Assembly (NCBI GenBank): GCA_023376005.1
Contig: CM042163.1
Coordinates: 5,994,367-6,058,366 of the forward strand
DNA from: Doryteuthis pealeii
Lineage: Eukaryota > Mollusca > Cephalopoda > Myopsida > Loliginidae
Length of the DNA: 64,000 nucleotides
Reading direction: 5' to 3'
A program made the position numbers and the translations under genes. The notes beneath the pieces are model-generated. The model did no database searches. It was not told where the DNA came from and saw only the letters and a program-made list of their open reading frames with translations. Of the stretch, positions 55,860 to 64,000 are shown one piece after another (positions within the stretch are counted from its first letter, which is position 1; every line of letters starts with the position of its first letter).

Positions 55860-56324
55860 AAAAAAAAAAAATAGGGAGAGATGAAGATTTCTTAAATTTA
55901 AAAAGATTTTTTAATTTTTTATTTACTATTTACAATAAGAAAGCATGGAAAAGGATATTTTTTTTTTTTTACTATTTGAAAAAAAAAAAAAAAAAATTTC
56001 AATTACATTTTTTCACTAAAAAAAAATGCATTTAAATTAAATTTTTTTTCACTTAAAAAGAAATAGCATTGGAAGGGATTTTTTTAAGAAAAAAGCAATG
56101 AAAAGGATTTTTTTATTAATTAAAAAAAGCATTGGTAAAATTTTTTTAGTATTTAAAAAGAAGCCGCATTGAAGTATTTAAAAAAAAAAAGCATTAAAAT
56201 TTTTTTCACTAATTAAAGAAAAAACCAAAACACTGAAAACTATTTTTTCAACATTAAAAAAAAAAAGGCATTGAAAATGATTTTTTACTATTTAAAAAAA
56301 AAAGGCATTCAAAAGGTTTTTTTG

Positions 56325-56366
<42 letters not shown>

Positions 56367-57145
56367 TGGATTGAAAAGGATTTATTTTTTTAGGATTTAA
56401 AATGATTTATTTTTTATTTTTATTTTTTTATTTTTTTTTGTATTTGCAAAAAAAAGCATTGAAAATGATTTATTTTTTTTAGTATTTAAAAAAAAAAAAG
56501 AAAAAAAAGCTGGATTGAAAATGATTGTTTTTTTGTTTTTTTTTGTATTTGCAAAAAAAAACCCATTGAAAATGTTTTTTTTTTATAGTATTTAAAAAAA
56601 TATAAAAAAGCATTAAAATTTTTTTTTTTTTTTTTAGTATTTGAAAAAAAGAGCATTAAAATTTTTTTTTTTTTTTTTTAGTATTTGAAAAAAAGAGCAT
56701 TAAAAATGATTTATTTTTTAGTATTTGAAAAAAAAGAGCATTAAAAATTATTTATTTTTAGTATTTGAAAAAAAAAGCATTGAAAATGATTTATTTTTTA
56801 GTATTTGAAAAAAAAAAAAGCATTGAAAATGATTTATTTTTTAGTATTTGAAAAAAAAAAAAAAGCATTGAAAATGATTTATTTTTAGTATTTGAAAAAA
56901 AAAAAAAAAGCATTGAAAATGATTTATTTTTTAGTATTTGAAAAAAAAAAAAAAAGCATTGAAATGATTTATTTTTTAGTATTTTATTTTTTTAGTATTA
57001 AAAATAGAAAAAGAAAAAAAAAGCTGGATTGAAAATGATTTATTTTTTTAGGATTGAAAATGATTGTTTTTTTTTGTATTTGCAAAAAAAAAAAAAAACC
57101 CATTGAAAATGATTTATTTTTTTAGTATTTAAAAAAAAAAAAGCA

Positions 57146-57182
<37 letters not shown>

Positions 57183-57285
57183 AAAGGATTTACAAAAAAA
57201 AAAAATGTTTGAAAAAGATTTTTACAATTTAAAAAACCCTCCAAAAAACATTAAAAACATTGAAAAGGATTTTTCTTGGAGGATG
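55860..57285 (+). repeat. A/T-rich tandem array, 40-48-bp unit
   Basis: The clearest part (56635-57000) repeats TTTATTTTTTAGTATTTG followed by a long A-run and GCATTGAAAATGA, with the A-run growing from 6 to 15. Earlier and later parts are more diverged versions. Poly-A length variation dominates. Confidence 0.9.
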
Positions 57286-57289
57286 GAAA

Positions 57290-57420
57290 AGACTTAACCC
57301 TCAGCACAAAGAAAAAAACTGCGTCAACTTAACATGTTTTCTGGACTTGGTATAGAAAGTCTCAGACAAATAGTCGGTGTCCTCATCCGGCAGATTTTCA
57401 GACATGGAGTAAGAGGTAAG
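57290..57420 (-). other. Protein-like open stretch, unassigned
   Basis: The minus strand reads MSENLPDEDTDYLSETFYTK and then SRKHVKLTQFFSL before a stop near 57300. The + strand also has a 44-codon open stretch that ends at a GTAAGT (57414). Neither is recognised. The GC-richer composition suggests an older transposon-derived piece. Confidence 0.3.
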
Positions 57421-57469
57421 TCAAAATGATTTATTTTTTTTCCGTTGCCAGTTTGAATGAGATAGGTGA

Positions 57470-57512
57470 GCTTCTCAGCCTTATGGGTCAAGATCAAAGT
57501 GTAGTATCTGTA
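57470..57512 (+). ncRNA. U2 snRNA 5'-end fragment, copy 1
   Basis: GCTTCTCAGCCTTATGGGTC followed by AAGATCAAAGTGTAGTATCT matches the first ~45 bases of U2 snRNA (GCTTCTCGGCC...TGGCTAAGATCAAGTGTAGTATCTGT). The GTAGTA branch-point-recognition sequence is intact. Similarity stops after TCTGT. The Sm site and 3' stem-loops are absent, so this is a truncated pseudogene or a repeat head and not a working gene. Confidence 0.8.
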
Positions 57513-57914
57513 GCATATTTTGATTGTCGAGCTTTTGTTTCTCTTTTTGGCTCTTGTTAAAAGGATGTAGTGGCCAACCAAATTGGGCTATGACTGGAGG
57601 AGAACTATTGTCCAGTTCAAGAGACACTGAAGCCAAGTGCTCCCCAACCAGTTGAGATAGCCTCTCGGTGACTCTAAAGGAGCCTGAGATTGCCCCTGGC
57701 CAGAAGGCATTCAGTTAAAATTTTGTACTTTTATGTTTTAAGTGTTTCCTTTCAGGCATTGAATAAGGACTATATGGTGTTTAAAGAGGAAGGCAAAAGG
57801 CCTTGTAATTTATACATTTTGTATTTCCTTCTCCCTTAACACCCAGATTAATATTCAAAAATTACTTCACTTTCCCTTATCCCTTTATGGACTCTCCCTA
57901 AATTCTCAGAACAT
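57513..57914. other. Sequence after the U2 fragment, no gene
   Basis: Moderately GC-rich at 57560-57700 (for example CAAGAGACACTGAAGCCAAG). No domain or second copy recognised. Confidence 0.4.
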
Positions 57915-58273
57915 ATTCATCTTAACCAATGGAACTATAATAAATGAATAGAAAATCCATTGGGTTGGACAGCTGGATCTCTCCACTGTAAAAAGATGTT
58001 CTCCCAGCTTCTCCTGACCAACAACAATCTTTTCTAGCAGTCCTTTGCCAAAGCTCACTTACCTCTTGTTGTATGTCAGTGCCCTCGTCAGCAAGACTGG
58101 AACGCAACTCCTGCGGTGTGTTAAGGCAGGCCTTAAATAATCAGACTAAAATCCCACATCATGGTCAGCTGTGCAGTGTAGTAAATTACATGTGTGCAAA
58201 CGAGGTTGTTGATGTCAAGCCATGACTCATGATCTGGAGGAGGTGAATTCAATCTTCCTAATCTCCCGCTACA
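57915..58273 (-). mobile_element. LTR-like block starting TGTAGCGGGA
   Basis: On the minus strand TGTAGCGGGAGATTAGG starts at 58273. A TATTTAAGG (TATA-like) lies about 140 bases in. The block continues to about 57915 in non-AT-rich sequence. The start resembles those at 36939 and 21724. No internal pol adjoins it directly. The nearest Gypsy remnant is at 59412. Confidence 0.4.
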
Positions 58274-58580
58274 CTCTCCCTCATCTCATTTTGCATGTCA
58301 GACATGTTTGTGCACGCTTTGAGCTACCACGTGCATGATTTCTCTCGCCACAGGAACACAAAACTTGTACACAACATGTACAAAAGAGCACAATTCTTAG
58401 AAAAAGGTTAGTGATGTAATGAATATGCATACTCCTGGCCCTCCACCTCACAGGGATATGATTGGCTGGTGTCAGCCATAAATACCGAGCAATGTAGCGG
58501 TACGACCAGTAGACAACAGTTCCTTCACCGTTTACCTCCAGATCTGATAGGTAGACAGCTTCCCTCAAAATATGATTAAA
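58274..58580 (+). promoter_or_regulatory. TATA-like element in a GC-richer block
   Basis: GCCATAAATACCGAGC at 58478 resembles a TATA box, 40-60 bases before TACGACCAGTAGACAACAG. It may be part of an LTR or SINE. No ORF follows. Low confidence. Confidence 0.25.
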
Positions 58581-58657
58581 AAAAAAAAAATTTCTATTGC
58601 ATTCTAAAAGCTATTTTGCTTCATATATAAACTTTATTCAATGGCTGAAATGAGTGA

Positions 58658-58691
<34 letters not shown>

Positions 58692-58764
58692 CAGAATGAT
58701 TTGACATGGAAGTACCCATTACTAAATTTCTCATTGTGTTTGTATAAATATAAGATGTGATCAA

Positions 58765-58905
58765 TACTGTATTTTAAACAAATTTGTATTGTATTTTAAA
58801 CAAATTTGTATTGTATTTTAAACAAATTTGTATTGTATTTTAAACAAATTTGTATTGTATTTTAAACAAATTTGTATTGTATTTTAAACAAATTTGTATT
58901 GTATT
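58765..58905 (+). repeat. 22-bp tandem repeat, about six copies
   Basis: TGTATTTTAAACAAATTTGTAT-like units repeated without change from about 58768, then a shortened unit and GTACATTG. Confidence 0.95.
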
Positions 58906-59411
58906 TGTACATTGTTATCATTTATATATTATCATTTGTAATTTGTATATTATGATTTCAAATTTTCAATTCCATTATGAAATGTGCTGATATTGAGCTA
59001 TGTATATTGTCAGAATTCTGCAGTCTTTTGATCTTGATTGATAGAAGGGAAATGTATTATTTCTGTATTATTTCAAATAACCAACACAATCCTGATAATT
59101 TTTATTGAACTCAGTTCTTTTGTCCCATATACTTGTTAGCTAATTAGAATTTTGAAATGATTTTGAAAAAAATAAGATTTCGATTATCACAAATGTCTTT
59201 GAGGGGGTCACAAAAAATCGTCTCCTACTTCTTGGTGTTTTTTCTGCTTCAAAGACGATGCAGCACTCTAATGTGTAACGTACTGTTTTGCTCTGTCCAT
59301 TCTTTGTTTCTCCTGGTTTATTTATACTGTGTTTATAGCCTTCATACAAGCATCTAGGTAAAGTATACGGGAACCTGAGTGTAGCGCTAAAGATTGAGTT
59401 ATCCCAAGTGT
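58906..59411. other. AT-rich stretch with an unassigned minus-strand frame
   Basis: The frame at 59140-59349 (69 codons, minus) contains VRYTLECCIVFEAEKTPRSR. It looks protein-like but I do not recognise it. It lies just upstream of the Gypsy remnant in + coordinates, so it may be downstream sequence of that element. Confidence 0.3.
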
Positions 59412-59885
59412 CTACTTTCCATATTCCGAAAAATGCGGGTTCGATCTTAGGTTAAAGTCGACACGCCAAACAAAGCTTAATCTGTTCCCTTTGAGAATAC
59501 AGTATGTCCCTATTTCCGCCAGGGTGGGGGGGTGGCCTTTTGGTCTACGCACCACAGTCTCCTCCTCTGAATTGTCCAACAAGCAAGTGGTTACATTTTC
59601 TGGGGAACCACTGGCGACATCCATTAATAGCTTGTTGCCAGATGACTCATTACTTAGCTGAAGGGTCTGCCTCCAAAGCAGGGTGGTCTGCCTCCAAAGC
59701 AGGGTGGTCTGCCTCCAAAGCAGGGTGGAGATCGCATATGTGACGTGGGATTCCATCAATCAGGACAGTTTGCTGACTGACTACACCAGTCATTCGCCCC
59801 TGCTTGAATCTGGTGGTACATCGACTGCCTGGGGGTTTCATCCAGATGGGATCCCCTACAGCATATGGCCCGCAAACCTCCTCTG
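59412..59885 (-). pseudogene. Ty3/Gypsy pol C-terminal remnant with triplicated 7-residue repeat
   Basis: The minus strand from 59885 reads YAVGDPIWMKPPGSRCTTRF, GRMTGVVSQQTVLIDGIPRH and ICDLHPALEAD, as in Gypsy integrase C-terminal regions (VGDxVWVKxPxSRCTTxF ... TGVxSxQxVxVxGxPRHxxDLR). HPALEAD then occurs three times because a 21-base unit (GGTCTGCCTCCAAAGCAGGGT on +) is triplicated. The frame shifts afterwards into SEEETVVRRPKGHPPTLAEI, like the Arg/Pro-rich end of pol. Confidence 0.8.
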
Positions 59886-59942
59886 TGACTGCACAACACC
59901 AACTCTCTTTACTCTAACCTCGTACATGTAGATGGCATTTGC

Positions 59943-60389
59943 GTGTGCGGTTACGGGGGGTACATGCCATCCTTCAGTGTAACATTATACCAGTTGTATC
60001 AATCCTCAGTAAGAAATTTGGATGATAAAATGTTGATCTTCAAACCCAAAAAGAATGTCAAAAGATGGAAAGCTGATTGGCCTACAAATTATATAAAAAT
60101 TCTTTGCAAGAATGAAGGAGTTTATCATGTATTATTTTTCCCTGAAATTGATAGCAAGAGTATAAGATACAGAATGTTGTATGAATATGTTGAAGTCACA
60201 GGAAAAACCCAAGCTTTTGATGGAGAAATTTTATATTTGCCTATTAAGTTGCCTGGTCAGGAAACAGTACTCAGGGTTTTCATGCATCCTGGAAAATGGG
60301 GGTTTTGTCAAAAATCCTGGAAAATTCTTGTAATTTGTCCTGGAAAACTTGAATTATCTAAGACAAAATTAATGTTATTATTACAGTAA
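59943..60389 (+). CDS. Unassigned 148-codon open frame
   Basis: Starts at ATG 59943, but AT-rich, protein-like sequence begins only around 60010: LDDKMLIFKPKKNVKRWKAD, YHVLFFPEIDSKSIRYRM and GKTQAFDGEILYLPIKLPGQ. It ends TTACAGTAA at 60389. Its composition is like the LRP4 exons and unlike the GC-rich transposon ORFs. An AG precedes the conserved-looking part at 60009-60010 (ATCCTCAG), so it could be an exon of a host gene or a DNA transposon scrap. No domain recognised. Confidence 0.35.
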   Translation: MCGYGGYMPSFSVTLYQLYQSSVRNLDDKMLIFKPKKNVKRWKADWPTNYIKILCKNEGVYHVLFFPEIDSKSIRYRMLYEYVEVTGKTQAFDGEILYLPIKLPGQETVLRVFMHPGKWGFCQKSWKILVICPGKLELSKTKLMLLLQ

Positions 60390-60655
60390 ACAAATATAAC
60401 TAGTAAAATAAGGTTTTTTTTTTTTTTGCTTTTATTTTTAACGCTTTCCAAATCTACGCAAGATTACCCAAATTATTCATGAATATTCATTAAAGAGTAA
60501 AAATGCTTCTGATTGGGTGGGTACTTGTTTATTTCATTCAATGAAGTTTCTCTATCATATTGCGATATTTTGATTTATTTTTACGTGACACTAAACAAAC
60601 ATGAAACAAGATAAGAATTAGACTACTTTAAAGATTGTTAAAGGTTTGAAATTCC
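60390..60655. other. AT-rich gap, nothing recognised
   Basis: Poly-T at 60412-60427. No feature. Confidence 0.4.
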
Positions 60656-60658
60656 ATT

Positions 60659-61084
60659 TTACAAGATATGAAATTTGGTGGCTAGCGGCTGGTACTTTTC
60701 CTGGATGGATGGGGTTGGTACTTTAAAGCAAAATTCTTTTTTTGAGCAAGGGGGAGTATTTCCTGGCACCCTCCTCTTGGCAGATGTTTTTTTGGTGGGA
60801 TCCTTTGGGAGGATCTTTCTTTTTTTGCTGTTGAAGAAGTAATCATGACAGTGGCATAGAAAGTTTTTCTTCCTTTTCCAAATTGGTGTTGTTGGTATTC
60901 GTGTCTGCTGAATCTTTTTTTTTTTTTTTTTTTTTTTTATTGGATCCCTTTTGTGGCAGCTTATCAATAAGTGGCCCTGCTGCTTGCAGACCCAACACTG
61001 AGGCTTCAGGCCCTTAATTACAACCGAGAGTCTATGATCTTGGAAGTTGATCACATCTGGGATTGCCCTGAATCCCTCTTTCAA
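60659..61084 (-). pseudogene. Zinc-knuckle ORF of a retroelement, copy 1
   Basis: Reads MKEGFRAIPDVINFQDHRLS, VVIKGLKPQCWVCKQQGHLL then ISC. C-x2-C-x4-H-x4-C (CWVCKQQGHLLISC) is a CCHC knuckle. The first block parallels TREGFEAIPDVLNFLEHRMT in the ORF at 63176, so both come from one family, probably ORF1 or gag of a non-LTR or LTR element. A poly-Lys stretch from a poly-A run follows, which shows decay. Confidence 0.7.
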
Positions 61085-61090
61085 TTTCCC

Positions 61091-61537
61091 TTATTTTATA
61101 TAGAGGGGATTCATGGTCTCCCTGATGCTCCTCCTATGCCGCAGAGAAGCAGCTTTAGTACCGTTTACTGCTGGGTCGACACCTGCTTTCTTGGTTTTTG
61201 CAGGGGCAGCTAGCCCCGGCGACTCCTGGCCAGCCACAACTCCACCGCGGTCCTCTGCAGGCTCGGCACCCTTCTTCCGTGGGACCTGCAGAGGCAGCAG
61301 GCCCATAATTGCCCTCTGTGGATGGAGCTGGCCCTGGCTGACCATGACTCCACCTCTTACCTGGCGGAGGGCTGCCGCTTTGGATGCCTCCTTGCCGTTT
61401 ACTTCGACAATCGTGGGATCATCGGAGCCTTCAAACCTGCAGAGTGAAGCCTCCAGCCCATAAACAGGGGCCAAGTAAAAAGGAAGTTTTGGGGATGAGA
61501 GCATTCTCTTTCCTGCTCCTTCCCTTCCTTTGCACAC
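61091..61537 (-). pseudogene. Low-complexity Ala/Gly/Pro-rich ORF beside the zinc knuckle
   Basis: 148 codons, GC-rich, containing FEGSDDPTIVEVNGKEASKA, AEDRGGVVAGQE and PAKTKKAGVDPA. FEGSDD recurs in the 62.6-62.7 kb block. It precedes the zinc-knuckle frame on the minus strand and could be part of the same degenerate ORF. The 18-base unit CCTGCAGGGGCAG(C/T) also recurs. Confidence 0.5.
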
Positions 61538-61799
61538 GCTTTCTCGACACTTGCAGGGGCAGTTGGTCCTTCCAGCTCCCCTTGCAGGTGGAGCTGGCCC
61601 TGGCCGGCCACAACTCCACTATGTAACAGTTACTGCAATTCTTGTTGGAATTGGATGTGTATATAAATCAGGGGTCTAGAATTGGGTTATAGGGTCTTGG
61701 GAAATTGTGGATCTATTAGTTTTGTTTGTAGTGTAAGTAGCGCTGTCTGTTTGTGCGGGAACAGTCTGGGCTTCTAGTTTTTTTTTAATTATCCCTCTC
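61538..61799. other. Gap, nothing recognised
   Basis: Mixed sequence with GGCAGTTGGTCCTTCCAGCT units like those in the preceding ORF. Confidence 0.35.
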
Positions 61800-62330
61800 A
61801 ATTTCAATGTCAATCCTCCTCTTCAGTGAAAACATAAGAGACGCTTATCCCAACAGTCCGTCTAAGCTGGGGTGCACCCTCTCTACCAGCCTTAAGCCTA
61901 GGAAATCATCCTTGGCCACTTTTATCATTAGTGCTTTTCCTCCCGGAGGGTGTCCACCTCTTTCCCCTTCATGGAGTTCAGCCTCCAGAGTTTTCCCCAG
62001 GCTCTTTTTTGATGTGGGGTCAAAGTCTTATCCATAATTGTAAGGTCAACCTTACAAATGTTCTCTGGGAGATAGTCTCTTTTTTGACTCCGTGAAGGGG
62101 AGCACCTCCAAGGTAGCAAAGTTTTTCTGATGTATATATTTTGCTGGCACTTTGTTTGCCAGCAAAACATTTGCTTGTTCCTCTCTTTTGATGACAATAA
62201 GCGTTTTTTGTTGAGGTATTAGTGGATACAAAAAAGAGGATCCTGGGCTCAATTTTCCCTGGATGTAGGTGTTATATTCCCGCTGCCGGGCGATGGCAGC
62301 CAAGTGCCTTGGGAATAATGTAGGAGGGAT
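61800..62330 (-). pseudogene. Coherent but broken coding stretch of the same retroelement family
   Basis: On the minus strand one frame gives MAAIARQREYNTYIQGKLSP and FLYPLIPQQKTLIVIKREEQ (62303-62052). Another gives KVDLTIMDKTLTPHQKRAWG (62060-61928). Both look like real protein with GC-rich, non-random codons, but I do not recognise a domain. Position beside the zinc-knuckle ORFs suggests the same element. Confidence 0.45.
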
Positions 62331-62800
62331 TCAATAGACTTTAACTTTAGTCTGTCTGCAACCCAGATACTCTGGTTGTAGTTGGATGTTCTTCCACGTG
62401 AGGTCTGTGATAGCTCTCCTCACTACCTCTTCTTTTGTCCCAGGTTGTGAAGTTTCATTGATAGACATACTTTGCCGGCAATTTGGTGGCAATAAGTAAA
62501 ACATGGTCGGGGAACTGGATCCCTGCTTTTCCGTGCAGAGGATCTGACGACACCACTTCCCCATACATGCTGGGAAATGCGGCTACATGTTTTGGTGACA
62601 ATGTGGGAGGGTGATCGTCGAACCATTCAAACCCGAAGAATGAAACGTCCATCCACGGGCGGCGGGCTGCTGCTCCAGATGCCACCTGGTCGTCTGCTTC
62701 GATGATCGGACGATCGTCGGACCCTTCAAACCCGAAGAATGAAGCGTCCTTCCCCTAAACAGGGGCCTAGTAAAAAGGAGCAGAGTAGTGAACACTTAAT
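62331..62800 (-). pseudogene. Partial second copy of the zinc-knuckle ORF upstream region
   Basis: A minus frame contains FEWFDDHPPTLSPKHVAAFP and then GEVVSSDPLHGKAGIQFPDH. The latter matches GELVSSDPLYGKAGIQFPD in the 63.6-kb copy. FEGSDD-like sequence occurs twice (62630 and 62715), an internal duplication (CTTCAAACCCGAAGAATGAA on +). Confidence 0.65.
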
Positions 62801-62956
62801 ACTGTGCTCGATCTACTTGCTCCTTATTTTTTGTCATGTTGTCCCCGAAGGGATAACAGTCGAGCCAAACTGTTGGACACTCTGGGCCAGACTAGAAAAC
62901 CCTTCTCTACTCCTTTCAGCCAAGATGTGCAATAAAGTGTGAGCATTAATCTGACC
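62801..62956. other. Flank of U2 fragment 2
   Basis: No feature of its own. Sits between the degenerate ORF and the U2-like sequence. Confidence 0.35.
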
Positions 62957-63002
62957 TAAGAAGGAACAGATACTTTGATCTTGGCCAAAAGGTCGAGAAG
63001 CA
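62957..63002 (-). ncRNA. U2 snRNA 5'-end fragment, copy 2
   Basis: The minus strand reads TGCTTCTCGACCTTTTGGCC, then AAGATCAAAGTATCTGTTCC and TTCTTAG, matching U2 positions 3 to about 50. Five bases (GTGTA) are missing, which breaks the GTAGTA branch-point-recognition sequence. Nothing beyond resembles U2. It is a pseudogene or repeat head. Confidence 0.8.
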
Positions 63003-63175
63003 AGATATTTGGTGAGCACGACTGCATCTCTGCATCCAACCCCACAAAATTTATTAACATGAAGTCTGTACAGAGATGCAAATCGTACACACCTGGGCAC
63101 AATGCCCGAAGTTTGGTTTAGGGGAGGGGGAACAAGGTACAAAACTGGTCATGCAGGACATCTTGTAGATCTATC
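63003..63175. other. Flank upstream of U2 fragment 2
   Basis: Contains a duplicated CAGAGATGCA (63029, 63072; both near GCATCTCTG). No gene. Confidence 0.35.
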
Positions 63176-63980
63176 TTAGCTAGTCTCACTCGCTGACTGA
63201 TCCATACCAATAAATACAGTCGTATCGGAATCGGCACCTTTAGGTGATCCTGCCTTGGAGGTCTTTTTTGCCACTCCTGGAATCTTGGCAGGAGAGTCAG
63301 AAGTGGCAGTTATAGTGATGTGGGAAGTTTTTCTTCCCTTCTTCATTACCATTGACCACCCCTCCCCTGCTGAAGTTGCTGCTGTTGCTTCAATTGTTGC
63401 CTGTTTGGTTGGTGCTGGTGTTTTTCCTGCTGAAGTTGCTCCTTTCCGGGCAGTTTTTGGCTTGGTGGCCCGGCTTTCTGCACACCCAGCAGAGTGAGGC
63501 TTCCGTCCTTCGACTAGAACCGTCATCCGATGTTCAAGGAAGTTAAGAACATCTGGGATTGCCTCAAATCCCTCCCTTGTCAACTTCAGCCTATAGATGT
63601 AGTCAGGGAACTGGATCCCTGCTTTTCCGTACAGAGGATCTGACGATACCAGTTCCCCGTACTGGCCGAGTGATGCCTTCTACGTGCAAAGGATACAATA
63701 ACTTTAGAGCCCTGTAAAGAGAGGTATGAACATAAATTGAGACCCTTCCCTGACAGAAAGCCTTTAGTTTTTCAAGGGAAGGGTGCTCCTTATCCGCCAT
63801 CCTTATATCCGGGAAAGCCACCTCAGCCGCTCTTACCATCGCCTACAAGCCCGTGGCACGGCCCTTTGCTTTCCGGATAAAGGTTGTCACCATGGAAGCA
63901 CCCTTAAAGTTATTGGGTTGGTCAATCCTTTTGCCGTTTACTGTTTCCAGTTGCTCCAGGGGGCGAAGTGCCTTCCGCTG
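63176..63980 (-). pseudogene. Zinc-knuckle ORF of a retroelement, copy 2 (runs toward the window edge)
   Basis: On the minus strand, from about 63980: ETVNGKRIDQPNNFKGASMV and TTFIRKAKGRATGL, then a stop. Next come MVRAAEVAFPDIRMADKEHP and SLYRALKLLYPLHVEGI. A frame break near 63665 follows, then GELVSSDPLYGKAGIQFPDY, LTREGFEAIPDVLNFLEHRM and VLVEGRKP. The knuckle itself is broken here by a shift (AGCAESRATKPK where the other frame has VCRKPGHQAKNC). A Gln/Asn- or Thr/Ala-rich tail follows. Probably ORF1/gag of a retroelement. The class cannot be fixed because no RT adjoins it. Confidence 0.65.
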
Positions 63981-64000
63981 GACATGCGTCTATTCCTTTT

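Noticed and set aside
57470..57512. A functional U2 snRNA gene
   Set aside because: Only about 45 bases match. The Sm-binding site and 3' stem-loops are missing, and no snRNA promoter element was recognised upstream.

Overview
The window is animal nuclear DNA. It is very AT-rich, with long poly-A/T runs and TA, CA, CT and GA microsatellites. It has an intron-bearing receptor gene with GT-AG splice sites and many layers of decayed transposable elements. The mix (RTE, CR1/Jockey-like, BEL/Pao and Ty3/Gypsy remnants, tRNA-headed SINE-like repeats, fold-back elements) and an LRP4-like gene with large introns fit a mollusc, most likely a cephalopod. That assignment is inference from style, not from a search.

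Region 1 (1-9280, + strand) is the 3' end of one real host gene, an orthologue of the LDL-receptor-related protein LRP4. Eight coding exons (311-8439) join in phase. They encode the end of the last YWTD beta-propeller, a closing EGF module, a juxtamembrane linker, one transmembrane helix and a cytoplasmic tail with an NPxY motif. A 3' UTR follows, with a poly-A signal at 9256. The introns hold two inverted-repeat elements and a SINE-like repeat.

Region 2 (9.3-21.7 kb) has no host gene that I can support. It holds fold-back elements (12.2-14.0 and 16.3-16.5 kb), a perfect 64-bp palindrome, the 3' end of an RTE-type LINE (17.8-18.5 kb) and an LTR-like block (21.35-21.72 kb).

Region 3 (21.7-30.6 kb) has a 34-bp minisatellite (21.78-22.65 kb). 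A nearly complete but dead BEL/Pao retrotransposon (24.15-29.95 kb, minus strand) follows, inserted inside a copy of an AT-rich repeat whose uninterrupted copies lie elsewhere in the window.

Region 4 (30.6-47.8 kb) is a nest of AT-rich repeats, SINE-like copies and large palindromes. The largest (44284-45435) is about 1.15 kb and carries telomere-like TTAGGG/GGTTAG tracts in both arms.

Region 5 (47.8-64.0 kb) contains remnants of a second BEL/Pao element, two Ty3/Gypsy pol C-termini, a CR1/Jockey-type endonuclease fragment, an array of duplicated RTE 3' tails, two short U2 snRNA 5'-end fragments, A/T-rich tandem repeats and a cluster of decayed zinc-knuckle ORFs. Apart from LRP4, nothing here looks like a working host pathway. 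The unusual material is structural: palindromes, fold-back repeats and snRNA-derived fragments.
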